Shown here one piece after another: positions 37,185 through 47,006 of a DNA stretch of 64,000 nucleotides. Origin of the DNA: Acidocella aromatica (GTDB lineage Bacteria; Pseudomonadota; Alphaproteobacteria; Acetobacterales; Acetobacteraceae); assembly GCF_014201825.1 (NCBI RefSeq), contig NZ_JACHFJ010000006.1, positions 1 through 64,000 on the forward strand, in the 5' to 3' direction. The position numbers and the translations under genes are program-made. Under the pieces are notes generated by a model. The model saw nothing but the letters and a program-made list of their open reading frames with translations. It searched no databases and was not told the origin of the DNA. Within the stretch, counting starts at the first letter, position 1. The number at the start of each line of letters is the position of its first letter.

Positions 37185-38341
37185 GCGCTCATCAACTCGC
37201 GGCCGATGAGGTAACGGCGGATCTCGTTGGTCCCCGCGCCAATGTCGTAAAGCTTGGCATCACGCACCAGCCGCTCGATGCCGGTCTCCTTCAGATACCC
37301 CGCCCCACCGAAAGCCTGGATCGCCTCCAGCGACACACGCACCGCGTTCTCGCTGGCCAGCAAAATCGCCCCGGCGGCGTCGAAGCGCGTGGTGTGCCCG
37401 GCATCGCAGGCGCGAGCCACGGCGTACACGTAAGCGCGAGCCGAGTTCAGGGCCACGTACATGTCGGCAAGTTTGCCCTGCATGAGCTGGAAATTACCGA
37501 TCGGCTGACCGAACTGCGTGCGCTCCTTTACATAAGGCAGCACCGCGTCCAGCGCCGCCTGCATGATGCCGAGCGGCCCGGCGGCCAGCACGGCGCGCTC
37601 ATAATCGAGGCCCGACATCAGCACCTTCACACCGCCGTTCAGCGGGCCCATCAGGTTCTCCTCGGGCACCTCGCAATCCTCGAAGATCAGCTCGCTGGTG
37701 TCCGAACCGCGCATCCCCATCTTGTCAAGCTTCTGGCCCGTGCTGAACCCCTTGAAGCCGCGCTCGACGATGAACACCGAGATCCCCTTTGGCCCGGCCT
37801 GCGGTTCGGTCTTGGCGTACACCACCAGCGTGTCGGCAATCGGGGCGTTGGTGATCCAGAACTTGTTGCCGTTCAAGATATAATGGTCGCCCTTCTTCTC
37901 GGCGCGCAGTTTCATGGAGACAACGTCGGAACCGGAACCAACCTCGGACATCGCCAGCGAGCCGACATGCTCACCCGAGATCAGCCTGGGCAGATAGCGG
38001 TGTTTCTGCGCCTCGCTACCCCAGCGGCGGAGTTGGTTGATGCAAAGGTTCGAGTGCGCGCCATAGGAAAGCCCAACCGAGGCGGAGGCGCGGGAGAGTT
38101 CCTCCACCGCCAGCACATGCTCCAGATACCCCAGCCCCAGCCCGCCGAACTCCTCCTCCACGGTGATGCCGTGCAGGCCGAGCGCGCCCATCTCCGTCCA
38201 GAGCGAACGGTCGAAATGGTTCTCCGCGTCGATCTTCGCCGCGATGGGCGCGATGCGCTCCTGCGCGAAACGAGCGGTGGTGTCGCGGATTGCCGCCGCG
38301 GTTTCGCTCAGGCCGAAATCCATCTGCGCGCTGAAAGCCAT
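37181..38341 (-). CDS. ivd: Isovaleryl-CoA dehydrogenase
   Basis: A 386-residue acyl-CoA dehydrogenase. The catalytic Glu sits in the isovaleryl-type position ([19 protein letters not shown], about residues 240-258), while the usual position reads [10 protein letters not shown] without the Glu, the diagnostic IVD arrangement. It converts isovaleryl-CoA to 3-methylcrotonyl-CoA with FAD and ETF. First gene of the leucine-type operon; ATG preceded by GGGAGGAAA and divergent from a LysR gene about 100 bases away. Confidence 0.92.
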   Translation of the reverse strand: MAFSAQMDFGLSETAAAIRDTTARFAQERIAPIAAKIDAENHFDRSLWTEMGALGLHGITVEEEFGGLGLGYLEHVLAVEELSRASASVGLSYGAHSNLCINQLRRWGSEAQKHRYLPRLISGEHVGSLAMSEVGSGSDVVSMKLRAEKKGDHYILNGNKFWITNAPIADTLVVYAKTEPQAGPKGISVFIVERGFKGFSTGQKLDKMGMRGSDTSELIFEDCEVPEENLMGPLNGGVKVLMSGLDYERAVLAAGPLGIMQAALDAVLPYVKERTQFGQPIGNFQLMQGKLADMYVALNSARAYVYAVARACDAGHTTRFDAAGAILLASENAVRVSLEAIQAFGGAGYLKETGIERLVRDAKLYDIGAGTNEIRRYLIGRELMSA

Positions 38342-38425
38342 GGCGCGTTTCCTCCCTAATTATCTATTGAACGAACCTTAGCGCCTCCCCGCTTACAGAT
38401 GAAATTGAAAGTTTTTTGCCGCTTT

Positions 38426-38442
38426 GATAGATGACATCTATC
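38426..38442. promoter_or_regulatory. LysR-type operator palindrome
   Basis: GATAGAT-GAC-ATCTATC, a perfect 7-bp-arm palindrome containing the LTTR T-N11-A core, ends one base before the LysR ATG at 38443. A half-site ATCTAT recurs at about 38361-38366, nearer ivd. Probably mediates autoregulation and control of ivd. Confidence 0.65.
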
Positions 38443-39318
38443 ATGGACTGGTATCTCCTGCGTTATTTCCTGGCCGTGGCCGAGTTGGGCAATTTCTCCC
38501 GCGCCGCAGGGCGGATGAACGTGACCCAGCCCACCCTCTCCGCCGGCATCGCCAAGCTGGAGGCACAACTCGGCCAGAAGCTGTTCGAGCGCGACCGGCG
38601 GCGCGTCTCCCTCACCGAGGCGGGCAGCCGCTTCCTCGCCCATGCCCAGCGCATCGCACGCGATTACGAGATCGCCCTGCGCGACATCTCCCAGGCCGCA
38701 CCCCGGCGCACGCTGCGGGCGGGGGTGCTCTCCACCTTCCCCTCCTTCATGCTGGAAGCGCTGGTGCGCAGCCATATGGCGCAGGAAAACGCCGAGACGC
38801 TGGAATTGCTGGACGGCAGCGAGCGCGAGCTGAAAACCTGGCTGGATGACGAGCGGATCGAGCTCGCGCTGACGCTGCTCCGCCCCGGCTCCCCCGCCCC
38901 GGCGCAGGAGAGCCTATACCGCGAGGATTACGTGCTGGTGACCTCCACCAGCCACCGCCTGGCCCAAATGCAGGCGGTAAAAGGCGAAGAACTTGCCCAG
39001 GACGCGATGATCATCCGCCGCCATTGCGAGGTTCTGGCCGCCACCAGCCAGTATTTCACCCAGCGCGGGGTGCGCCCGAGCTTCCCCCTAAAAACCTTCA
39101 ACGACGACAAGGCCCTCGCCCTGGTCCGTGCCGGGCTGGGGGTGACGGTGATGCCCGAGAGCTTCGCGGGCAATGGCATCGTGCCGGTGCGGTTGCTGGA
39201 TTTCGATTTCAGCCGCGAAGTGGGAATCGTCTATTCCACCAAGGGCCGGATGCTGGCCAAAAGCGGGTGCTGCTTCGTGGAGACGCTACGGCGCGAGTTG
39301 GCCCGGCCCGAGCGCTGA
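38443..39318 (+). CDS. LysR-family regulator of the leucine-type operon
   Basis: A 291-residue LTTR with HTH MDWYLLRYFLAVAELGNFSR, AAGRMNVTQPTLSAGIAKLE and an effector domain. I choose the ATG at 38443 because the upstream in-frame ATG (38431) lies inside the palindromic operator and the family normally begins MDxxxLRYF. Divergent from ivd, hence its likely activator or repressor (classical liu operons use MerR-type LiuR instead). The 3' end overlaps the convergent AraC-type gene by 33 bases. Confidence 0.86.
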   Translation: MDWYLLRYFLAVAELGNFSRAAGRMNVTQPTLSAGIAKLEAQLGQKLFERDRRRVSLTEAGSRFLAHAQRIARDYEIALRDISQAAPRRTLRAGVLSTFPSFMLEALVRSHMAQENAETLELLDGSERELKTWLDDERIELALTLLRPGSPAPAQESLYREDYVLVTSTSHRLAQMQAVKGEELAQDAMIIRRHCEVLAATSQYFTQRGVRPSFPLKTFNDDKALALVRAGLGVTVMPESFAGNGIVPVRLLDFDFSREVGIVYSTKGRMLAKSGCCFVETLRRELARPER

Positions 39319-40317
39319 CAAATCCTTGCGGTAGGCGCCGGGGCTTTTCGATGTCCATTTGCGGAAGGCGCGGTGGAAGGCGCTGGGCTCGGCAAAGCCA
39401 AGCTCGGCGGCGATCTCCGCCACCCCCCGCTTGGTGCCCGTGAGCGCGGCGATGGCCAGATCGCGCCGGATCTCATCGCGCAGCCCATTCCAGCTCTGCC
39501 CTTCCTGCCGGAGCCTGTGGCGCAGCGTGGAGGGCGAGAGCCGGAGCTGCCGTGCCATCTCGGCGAAATCCGGCCAATCCGTGGGAGGCAGCTCACGCAA
39601 CCGGCCACGGATATTGGTGATCAGCCCGGCATCGTAGCGATAGCGCACCAGCAGATTGGCGGGGGCGGCGCGCAGGAAGGGTTTCAGCGCGGCTTCGTCG
39701 CGGATGACGGGCAGCGCCAGATACCGGGCATCGAAAGCTATGCGGCTATTGGGGCACGCGAAGTGTACCGGCGCGCCAAAGAACAGCCGGTAATCGGCCA
39801 CGCCTGGCGGTTCGGCACATCGGAAATCGACCAGACGCAGGGGCACGCGCCGCCCCACCAGCCAGCAGATGATGCCGTGCAGGATGATCCAGAACGTGCG
39901 GTAGGCAAAGGCCGAGCGCGCCTCCCCGGCATCGCGCAGCACCACCTGGGCCAAGCCATCGGCCAGCACCAGTTCGCCGCGCGGATCGTCGAGCAGCACG
40001 GCCAGGAACCGCAAGGCCCGGCGCAGCGCCCGCTCCAGCGTGGCGGAATGCAGCACGACGCGGCAGAGCATGACAAAACTGCCCGGCCGCATGGCTCTCC
40101 CGCCTAGGCCGAAATATTCGTCCTGCATGGCGTCGGCCAGGGCCAGCCATAGGCGGCCATAGGCCTCGGCCGAGACCGCCCCCGCCTCCTGCAGCCCGGA
40201 GGCTTCCAGCACCGGCGCCACGGGCAGCCCCTTGCGGCGCAGGCAGTCCAGCGCCTCTTCCACAAAGCTGGGGCGGATCATCCTCCGCTCGGCATTGGTC
40301 TCCGACATGCCAAACAT
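39286..40317 (-). CDS. AraC-family transcriptional regulator
   Basis: A 343-residue regulator with the N-terminal AraC-binding-type domain of the OruR/ArgR-like branch (about 20-210) and a C-terminal double HTH (MARQLRLSPSTLRHRLRQEG, GVAEIAAELGFAEPSAFHRA). It is divergent from the acyl-CoA ligase operon at 40443 and may control it. Two Met codons near the start (40317, 40308) lack a strong ribosome binding site; I keep the longer. Confidence 0.83.
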   Translation of the reverse strand: MFGMSETNAERRMIRPSFVEEALDCLRRKGLPVAPVLEASGLQEAGAVSAEAYGRLWLALADAMQDEYFGLGGRAMRPGSFVMLCRVVLHSATLERALRRALRFLAVLLDDPRGELVLADGLAQVVLRDAGEARSAFAYRTFWIILHGIICWLVGRRVPLRLVDFRCAEPPGVADYRLFFGAPVHFACPNSRIAFDARYLALPVIRDEAALKPFLRAAPANLLVRYRYDAGLITNIRGRLRELPPTDWPDFAEMARQLRLSPSTLRHRLRQEGQSWNGLRDEIRRDLAIAALTGTKRGVAEIAAELGFAEPSAFHRAFRKWTSKSPGAYRKDLSALGPGQLAP

Positions 40318-40442
40318 GGTAAAATCGCCGATAAAATTATGCCAGAGCGGTCATCGACGGCCATGTCCCTCCGGCGCATTGTTCCCCCAGGCGGACACAG
40401 AACCGCGAATAAAGACGTCACCGCTACCGCAGAGGAAACGCC

Positions 40443-42107
40443 ATGCTTGCCACCGGTCCGCACCAGGATGCCGCCGCGCGCCCTGACTATACCAGCTTCT
40501 ACGCCGCCTTCAGCCCAGCCGATATGGCGGCGAAGCTGAGCGGCGATCTGGAGGCTGGCATCAATGTCTGCGTGGAATGTTGTGACGCCCATGTGGCCGG
40601 TGGTGGCATCGCGCTGGAATGGGAAGGGATCAACGGCGAGCGCGTCTCACTGAGCTTCGCCGAACTGCGCGATCAGGCCGCGCGCTTCGCCAATGTCATC
40701 ACCACGCTGGGGGTGCAGCCGGGCGACGTTGTGGCGGGCATGCTGCCGCGCACGCCGGAATTACTCATCACCATCCTCGGCACCTGGCGCGCGGGGGCAG
40801 TGTACCAGCCGCTCTTCACCGCCTTCGGGCCGAAAGCCATCGAGCAGCGACTGCAAACCTCCAGTGCCAAGCTGGTGGTTACCGACCCCACCAACCGCCC
40901 GAAGCTGGACGACGTGCCCAACCGCCCGCAAGTCGCCGTTGTCACGCGCAGCGGGAGCGTGGCGGCGGGGGATATCGACTTCATCGCGGCACTCAAGGCC
41001 GCCAGCCCGGATTTCGCCCCGGTCATGCGCAAGGGCAGCGACCTCTTTTTGATGATGTCCACCTCCGGCACCACCGGCCTGCCCAAGGGTGTGCCTGTGC
41101 CCATCCGCACGCTGCTGCCCTTCCGCGTGTATATGCAGTACGCGGTCGACCTGCGCCCCGGGGACAAATACTGGAACATCTCCGACCCCGGCTGGGCCTA
41201 TGGGCTGTATTACGCCGTCACCGGCCCACTGCTGCTTGGCCACACCACCACCTTCTATGAAGGCCCATTCACCGCCGAGAGCACCTACCGGATCATCGCC
41301 AGCCACGGCATCACCAACCTCGCGGGCGCGCCCACGGCCTACCGGCTGCTGATGGCCGCTGGGCTGGAAGCTGCAGCACCGGTAAAGGGACAGCTCCGCG
41401 CCGTCTCCAGCGCCGGGGAGCCGCTGAACCCGGAGGTCATCCGCTGGTTCCGCGCGGCGCTGGATGCGCCGATCTGCGATCATTACGGCCAGACCGAAAT
41501 GGGCATGGTAGTGAACAACCATCACGGCCTCAGCCACAAACAACGCGCCGGGGCGGCGGGCCTGCCCATGCCCGGCTTCCGCGTCGTGATCATCGGGCCG
41601 GACGATGCCGAACTCGGCCCCGACACCCCCGGCGACCTCGCCGTGGACCTCGCCGCCTCGCCGCTCTTCTGGTTCACCGGCTATTACAACAAGGAAACCC
41701 CGTCCCTCGGGCCGAAATACTACCGCACCGGGGACCTCGCCGAGCTGGGGCCGGATGGGCTGATCGCCTTCGTCGGCCGCAATGACGATGTCATCACCTC
41801 GTCCGGCTACCGCATCGGGCCGTTCGACGTGGAGAGCGCGCTGATCGAGCATCCGGCGGTGGTGGAGGTGGGCGTGATCGGCAAGCCCGACCCGGAGCGC
41901 ACCGAGATCGTGAAGGCCTTCGTCGTGCTCAAGCCCGATATCGAGCCCAGCGATGCGCTGGCCGAGGAGTTGCGCCTACATGTGCGAAAGCGACTCTCGG
42001 CGCATGCCTATCCGCGCGAGATCGAGTTCGTCGAGCAACTGCCCAAAACGCCGAGCGGCAAACTGCAACGTTTCATGCTGCGCGCTCGGGAAAAACAGCA
42101 CCACTAA
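40443..42107 (+). CDS. Acyl-CoA synthetase (AMP-forming), second branched-acid operon
   Basis: A 554-residue ANL ligase resembling acetyl/medium-chain acyl-CoA synthetases: MMSTSGTTGLPKGVPVP (A3), DHYGQTEMGMVVNN (A5), YRTGDLAE (A7), SSGYRIGPFDVES (A8) and KTPSGKLQR (A10 lysine). It activates a short or branched carboxylate for the following beta-oxidation-like genes. ATG follows AGGAAACGCC. First gene of a rightward operon to 46307. Confidence 0.85.
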   Translation: MLATGPHQDAAARPDYTSFYAAFSPADMAAKLSGDLEAGINVCVECCDAHVAGGGIALEWEGINGERVSLSFAELRDQAARFANVITTLGVQPGDVVAGMLPRTPELLITILGTWRAGAVYQPLFTAFGPKAIEQRLQTSSAKLVVTDPTNRPKLDDVPNRPQVAVVTRSGSVAAGDIDFIAALKAASPDFAPVMRKGSDLFLMMSTSGTTGLPKGVPVPIRTLLPFRVYMQYAVDLRPGDKYWNISDPGWAYGLYYAVTGPLLLGHTTTFYEGPFTAESTYRIIASHGITNLAGAPTAYRLLMAAGLEAAAPVKGQLRAVSSAGEPLNPEVIRWFRAALDAPICDHYGQTEMGMVVNNHHGLSHKQRAGAAGLPMPGFRVVIIGPDDAELGPDTPGDLAVDLAASPLFWFTGYYNKETPSLGPKYYRTGDLAELGPDGLIAFVGRNDDVITSSGYRIGPFDVESALIEHPAVVEVGVIGKPDPERTEIVKAFVVLKPDIEPSDALAEELRLHVRKRLSAHAYPREIEFVEQLPKTPSGKLQRFMLRAREKQHH

Positions 42108-42119
42108 GGGAAAGCCGTC

Positions 42120-42887
42120 ATGCAGATCGAAAACCATGTTTTCCTCATCACCGGCGGCGGCTCCGGGCTGGGTGCGGCCACGGCGCGGCATCTGGTGGCG
42201 TGCGGCGGGCGCGTGGTGCTGGCCGATGTCAACGCTGCCACCGGCGAGGCCCTGGCCGCGGAGCTGGGCACCGCGGCGGTGTTCGTCCGCACCGATGTCA
42301 CCTCGGAGGCCGATGGTCGGGCGGCTGTTGCCACGGCCCTCAGCGCCTTCGGGCGGTTGGATGGACTGGTGAACTGCGCCGGCATCGCCCCCGGCGAGAA
42401 GGTGGCGGGGCGCGAAGGCCCGCACCGTCTGGAGAGCTTCGCCCGCGCCGTGAACATCAACCTGATCGGCACGTTCAACATGCTGCGCCTCGCCGCCGAC
42501 GCCATGGCCAAGCAGGAGCCCGGCGCCGAGGGGGAGCGTGGCGTGCTCATCAACACCGCCTCCATCGCCGCCTATGACGGGCAGATCGGCCAGGCCGCCT
42601 ATGCCGCCTCCAAAGCCGGTGTGGCGGGGCTGACCCTGCCCGTGGCGCGGGAGCTGGCGCGGTCGGGCATTCGCTGCGTCACCATCGCGCCGGGCATCTT
42701 CGCCACCCCGATGATGGAGGCCATGCCCCAGGCGGTGCAGGATTCCCTGGGCGCCACCGTGCCTTTCCCCTCGCGCCTTGGCCGCCCGGCGGAATTCGCC
42801 GCCCTGGTCGCGCATATCGTCGAGAACATCATGCTCAATGGCGAGGTCATCCGGCTGGATGGCGCGCTGCGCATGGCCCCGAAATAA
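42120..42887 (+). CDS. SDR-family 3-hydroxyacyl-CoA dehydrogenase (HSD10-like)
   Basis: A 255-residue short-chain dehydrogenase: NAD motif TGGGSGLG (about residues 12-19), NCAGIAP, and the Ser-Tyr-Lys centre ([14 protein letters not shown]). It resembles type II 3-hydroxyacyl-CoA (2-methyl-3-hydroxybutyryl-CoA) dehydrogenase, which oxidises the 3-hydroxyl in isoleucine breakdown. Lies 12 bases after the ligase. Confidence 0.83.
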   Translation: MQIENHVFLITGGGSGLGAATARHLVACGGRVVLADVNAATGEALAAELGTAAVFVRTDVTSEADGRAAVATALSAFGRLDGLVNCAGIAPGEKVAGREGPHRLESFARAVNINLIGTFNMLRLAADAMAKQEPGAEGERGVLINTASIAAYDGQIGQAAYAASKAGVAGLTLPVARELARSGIRCVTIAPGIFATPMMEAMPQAVQDSLGATVPFPSRLGRPAEFAALVAHIVENIMLNGEVIRLDGALRMAPK

Positions 42888-42899
42888 CAGGAGTGTCCC

Positions 42900-44075
42900 A
42901 TGTCTGCTGATCCCATCGTCATCGTCAGCGCCGCCCGCACCCCCATGGGCGGGTTCCAGGGCGATTTCGCCGGCGTCGCCGCGCCCGAGTTGGGGGCCGC
43001 GGCCATCAGCGCGGCGCTGGAGCGCGCCGGGCTCGCGCCGGAGGCCGTGGAGGAAATCGTGTTCGGCTGCGTGCTGCCCGCCGGGCTGGGTCAGGCCCCC
43101 GCGCGCCAAGCCGCGCTGAAGGCCGGGCTTCCGCTGGCCGCCGGGGCGACCACGGTGAACAAGATGTGCGGCTCGGGCATGAAGGCGGCCATGCTGGCCC
43201 ATGACCTGATCCTGGCCGGGAGCGCGAATATCGCGGTGGCAGGTGGCATGGAGAGCATGACCAACGCCCCCTATCTGCTGGAGAAAGCCCGCGCCGGTTA
43301 CCGCCTGGGCCACGGCAAGGTACTGGACCATATGTTCCTCGACGGGCTGGAGGACGCTTATGACAAAGGTCGCCTGATGGGAACCTTCGCCGAGGATTGC
43401 GCCGAGGCCTATCAGTTCACCCGCCAGGAGCAGGATAACTACGCCATCGCCTCGCTCACCCGTGCACAGGAGGCCATCGCCAAGGACCGCTTCGCCGGAG
43501 AGATCGTGCCGGTGAACACGGGCACGATGGTGGTGAGCATCGACGAGCAGCCCGGCAAGGCGAAGCTGGACAAGATCCCCAGCCTCAAGCCAGCCTTCCG
43601 CCAGGGCGGCACGGTCACGGCGGCGAATTCCTCCTCCATTTCCGACGGCGCGGCGGCGCTGGTGCTGATGCGCGCTTCGGAAGCCGAAAAGCGTGGGTTG
43701 ACGCCGCTGGCCCGCATCGTCGGCCACACTACCCAGGCCCAAGCCCCCAATCTGTTCGCCACCGCGCCCATCGGGGCCATCAACAAGCTGGCGGAAAAGA
43801 GCGGTTGGGCGCTCAAGGATGTCGATTTGTTCGAGATCAACGAAGCCTTCGCCGTGGTGGCGATGGCGGCGATGCGCGATCTCGATTTGCCGCACGACAA
43901 GGTGAATGTGAATGGCGGGGCCTGCGCCCTGGGCCATCCCATCGGCGCGTCCGGCGCGCGCATCCTCATCACGCTGCTGGCCGCCTTGGCCGAGCGCGGG
44001 GGCAAGCGGGGCATCGCCTCGCTCTGTATCGGTGGCGGCGAGGCCACCGCCATGGCCATCGAGCTGGTGCATTAA
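42900..44075 (+). CDS. Acetyl-CoA acyltransferase (thiolase)
   Basis: A 391-residue thiolase of the acetyl-CoA C-acetyltransferase type. Acylated Cys in [12 protein letters not shown] (about residue 90), [10 protein letters not shown] (catalytic His, about 348) and [13 protein letters not shown] (second Cys, about 379). It cleaves a 3-ketoacyl-CoA, here probably 2-methylacetoacetyl-CoA or acetoacetyl-CoA. 12-base gap from the SDR and one base to the next ATG. Confidence 0.9.
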   Translation: MSADPIVIVSAARTPMGGFQGDFAGVAAPELGAAAISAALERAGLAPEAVEEIVFGCVLPAGLGQAPARQAALKAGLPLAAGATTVNKMCGSGMKAAMLAHDLILAGSANIAVAGGMESMTNAPYLLEKARAGYRLGHGKVLDHMFLDGLEDAYDKGRLMGTFAEDCAEAYQFTRQEQDNYAIASLTRAQEAIAKDRFAGEIVPVNTGTMVVSIDEQPGKAKLDKIPSLKPAFRQGGTVTAANSSSISDGAAALVLMRASEAEKRGLTPLARIVGHTTQAQAPNLFATAPIGAINKLAEKSGWALKDVDLFEINEAFAVVAMAAMRDLDLPHDKVNVNGGACALGHPIGASGARILITLLAALAERGGKRGIASLCIGGGEATAMAIELVH

Positions 44076-44076
44076 G

Positions 44077-45207
44077 ATGCTGCTGGATGAAACCCGCGCC
44101 GCTCTGCGCGACATGGCCCGCGACTTCGCCCACGAGCGCCTGGCCCCCACCGCCGCCGCGCGGGATTCCGCCCATGCCTTCCCGCGTGAGGAGCTGCGCG
44201 AGATGGGCCAGCTTGGCCTGCTGGGCATGACGGTGCCGGAGGAATATGGCGGCTCGGATGTCGGCACCGTGGCCTATGCCACGGTGCTGGAGGAGATCGC
44301 CGCCGGGGATGGCGCCTGTTCCACTATTCTTTCGGTGCACAACTCGGTGGGCTGCGGGCCGATCGTGAAGTTCGGCACCGAGGACCAGAAACGCCGCTTC
44401 CTGCCCAAGCTGGCCTCTGGCGAGTGGATCGGCGGTTTCGCCCTCACCGAGCCGCAGGCGGGGTCGGACGCCTCGGACCTGCGCACCCGGGCAAGGCGGG
44501 ATGGCGACACCTACATCATCAACGGGGCCAAGCAGTTCATCACCTCCGGCCAGAATGGCGATGTCGTCATCCTCTTCGCCGTGACTGACCCGGCGGCGGG
44601 CAAGAAGGGCATCTCCGCCTTCATCGTGCCCACCGATACCCCCGGCTACCGCGTGGTGCGCGTGGAGCAGAAGCTCGGCCAGCACAGCTCCGACACTTGC
44701 CAGCTCGCCTTCGACGACATGGTCCTCCCCGCCGATTTGCGGTTGGGCGAAGAGGGCGAGGGCTACAAGATCGCGCTCGCGAATCTTGAAGGCGGACGCA
44801 TCGGCATCGCCTCGCAAGCGGTGGGCATGGCCCGCGCGGCGTTCGAGGCGGCGCGGGATTACGCCCGCGAGCGCAAGACCTTCGGCAAACCCATCGCCGA
44901 GCATCAGGCCGTCGCCTTCCGCCTCGCCAGCATGGCCACCGAGATCGAAGCGGCGCGCCAGCTCGTGCTGCATGCGGCGGCTTTGCGCGAGGCGGACGAG
45001 CCCTGCCTGACGGAAGCCTGCATGGCCAAGCTCTTCGCCTCCGAGATGGCCGAGCGCGTGGTCTCCGCCGCGCTGCAGATCCATGGCGGCAACGGCTATA
45101 TCGCCGATTACCCGGTGGAGCGGATTTATCGGGACGTGCGGGTGTGCCAGATTTACGAAGGCACCAGCGATATCCAGCGCCTCGTCATCGCCCGTGCCGT
45201 AGCCTGA
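44077..45207 (+). CDS. Short/branched-chain acyl-CoA dehydrogenase
   Basis: A 376-residue acyl-CoA dehydrogenase. FAD/substrate motifs [17 protein letters not shown] and [13 protein letters not shown] are intact, and the catalytic Glu is in the standard place ([11 protein letters not shown]), unlike the isovaleryl enzyme at 37181. It probably oxidises 2-methylbutyryl-, isobutyryl- or butyryl-CoA using ETF. The ATG at 44077 is set by the upstream thiolase stop (TAAGATG); a longer frame lies inside thiolase. Confidence 0.88.
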   Translation: MLLDETRAALRDMARDFAHERLAPTAAARDSAHAFPREELREMGQLGLLGMTVPEEYGGSDVGTVAYATVLEEIAAGDGACSTILSVHNSVGCGPIVKFGTEDQKRRFLPKLASGEWIGGFALTEPQAGSDASDLRTRARRDGDTYIINGAKQFITSGQNGDVVILFAVTDPAAGKKGISAFIVPTDTPGYRVVRVEQKLGQHSSDTCQLAFDDMVLPADLRLGEEGEGYKIALANLEGGRIGIASQAVGMARAAFEAARDYARERKTFGKPIAEHQAVAFRLASMATEIEAARQLVLHAAALREADEPCLTEACMAKLFASEMAERVVSAALQIHGGNGYIADYPVERIYRDVRVCQIYEGTSDIQRLVIARAVA

Positions 45208-45218
45208 GGAGAACGCAG

Positions 45219-46307
45219 ATGGGACCGCTCGCCGGACTGAAGGTGTTGGAGTTCAACGGGCTGGGCCCCGCGCCCTTCGCCTGCATGGTGCTGGCCGATC
45301 TCGGCGCGGATGTGCTGCGCATCGACCGCGCCGGAGCGGATAACCTGCTCGGGCTGAAGCAGGACTTCATAGAGCGCGGCCGCCGCTCCCTGGTGCTGGA
45401 TTTGAAGAGCGCGGAAGGGCTGGAGACGGCCAAGCGCCTCGCCGGGGCGGCGGATGTGCTGGTGGAGGGCTTCCGCCCCGGCGTGATGGAGCGCCTCGGC
45501 CTGGGCCCGGAGCCTTTATGCGCGGCCAACCCCAGGCTGATCTACGCGCGCATGACCGGCTGGGGCCAGACCGGCCCGCTGGCCCCCACGGCCGGGCATG
45601 ACATCACCTATCTGGCGCTCTCCGGCGCGCTGCACGCCATCGGCACCGCCGAGGACCCGCTGCCGCCCCTCAACCTGCCCGGCGATTTCGGCGGCGGCTC
45701 GATGTTCCTCATCACCGGCATCCTCTCGGCCCTGTATGAGCGCCAGCGCTCGGGCCAGGGCCAGGTGATCGACGCCGCGATCACCGATGGCGCGGCGGTG
45801 CTGATGGCGATGATCTACGCCATGCGCGCCGAAGGGCTGTGGGAGGATCGGCGCGCCGCCAACCTGCTGGACGGCGCCGCCGCCATCTACCGCACTTACG
45901 TCTGCGCCGATGGCCGCCATGTCGCCATCGCCCCGATGGAGCGCAAATTCTTCGAGATTTTCGCCGCCCGCGCCGGGCTGAACGCCGCCGACTGGCCCAA
46001 CCACGCCGACCCTGCCGTGTGGCCCGCCCTGCACGCCAAGCTGGCCGCCCTGTTCCTCACCCGCCCGCGCGATGAATGGTGCGCGCTGTTCGAAGGCTCG
46101 GATGCCTGCGTCGCCCCGGTGCTCTCGCTCGACGAAGCGCCCCGCCACCCGCACAACCAGGCGCGCGGGGCGTTTGTGGAGATCGACGGTGTGATCCAGC
46201 CTGCCCCTGCCCCACGCTTCTCGCGCTCGGTACCGCCAACGCCCGCCCCCCGCCCAGCACCAAACGAAGGCGGCGAGGCGGCGCTGCTCGACTGGCTGGG
46301 GGAATAG
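45219..46307 (+). CDS. CaiB/BaiF CoA-transferase family protein (alpha-methylacyl-CoA racemase-like)
   Basis: A 362-residue CaiB-family protein ([75 protein letters not shown]). The length and GHDITY motif fit alpha-methylacyl-CoA racemase, which epimerises 2-methylacyl-CoA for the dehydrogenase. A CoA transferase role cannot be ruled out. ATG 45219 follows GAGGAG. Last gene of the operon. Confidence 0.83.
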   Translation: MGPLAGLKVLEFNGLGPAPFACMVLADLGADVLRIDRAGADNLLGLKQDFIERGRRSLVLDLKSAEGLETAKRLAGAADVLVEGFRPGVMERLGLGPEPLCAANPRLIYARMTGWGQTGPLAPTAGHDITYLALSGALHAIGTAEDPLPPLNLPGDFGGGSMFLITGILSALYERQRSGQGQVIDAAITDGAAVLMAMIYAMRAEGLWEDRRAANLLDGAAAIYRTYVCADGRHVAIAPMERKFFEIFAARAGLNAADWPNHADPAVWPALHAKLAALFLTRPRDEWCALFEGSDACVAPVLSLDEAPRHPHNQARGAFVEIDGVIQPAPAPRFSRSVPPTPAPRPAPNEGGEAALLDWLGE

Positions 46308-46367
46308 TTTGCCCGCTGCGCTTGCCCTGAGATACACAGGCAGGATGAACGCAGAGAGGCCCATTTC

Positions 46368-47006
46368 TTGACGACGAAAAGAAAGCCAAAGGCCGCCACC
46401 GATGCAGAAGCGGCCATCGGATCGCAGAAACAGGCTGATGCGCCCATCGCCCAGCGCATTGGCGATGTCATCCGCCGCCACCGCAAGGCGCATGGGCTGA
46501 CTTTGTCGCAACTCGCGGCGGGAGCCGGGCTGTCCTCGGCCAATCTCAGCCGCATCGAGAATGGCAGCGTCACCTCCAGCTTCGAGAGCCTGGAGCGCAT
46601 CTGCCAAGCGGTCGGGCTCTCGCTGGCGGATCTGTTCGCCGAGGTCTCGGAGCCGAAGGGCCAAGCGCGGCTGGTGCGCGCCGAGGAGCAGATGGAGGTC
46701 ATCCGCTCCGGCACCAGCCATGGGCATATGTACAAGCTCATCGCGTATCAGCGCGGGCCGGGCCGGTCCTTCGAGGGCTTCTATATCACCATGGATAAGG
46801 ACAGCGAGGTCTATCCCCGCTTCCGGCATCCAGGCACCGAACTGCTCTACATGCTGCGCGGCAGCATGGAGTATCGTTATGGTAGCGAATTATACACCAT
46901 CCGCGCTGGTGATACATTCACCTTCTCGGCCCATGTCGAGCACGGGCCGGAGCGGCTGTTCAGCGATGAAATCCACTTTATCTGCGTGATGATCTACGAC
47001 ACCTGA
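46368..47006 (+). CDS. XRE-cupin transcriptional regulator
   Basis: A 212-residue regulator: HTH_XRE (IGDVIRRHRKAHGLTLSQLA then GLSSANLSRIENG, about residues 29-85) and a C-terminal cupin (about 135-205; HPGTELLYMLRGSMEYRYG, FSAHVEHGPE). The architecture matches PuuR-type regulators of amine/polyamine catabolism. TTG start with AGAGAGGC upstream; the nearby ATG at 46344 is out of frame. It probably controls the convergent/adjacent amidotransferase and gamma-glutamyl ligase genes. The 3' end overlaps the amidotransferase stop. Confidence 0.85.
   Translation: MTTKRKPKAATDAEAAIGSQKQADAPIAQRIGDVIRRHRKAHGLTLSQLAAGAGLSSANLSRIENGSVTSSFESLERICQAVGLSLADLFAEVSEPKGQARLVRAEEQMEVIRSGTSHGHMYKLIAYQRGPGRSFEGFYITMDKDSEVYPRFRHPGTELLYMLRGSMEYRYGSELYTIRAGDTFTFSAHVEHGPERLFSDEIHFICVMIYDT

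Noticed and set aside
41976-44267. 763-codon open frame on the minus strand opposite SDR and thiolase genes
   Set aside because: Shadow of two strongly conserved enzymes; no start signal or family motif.
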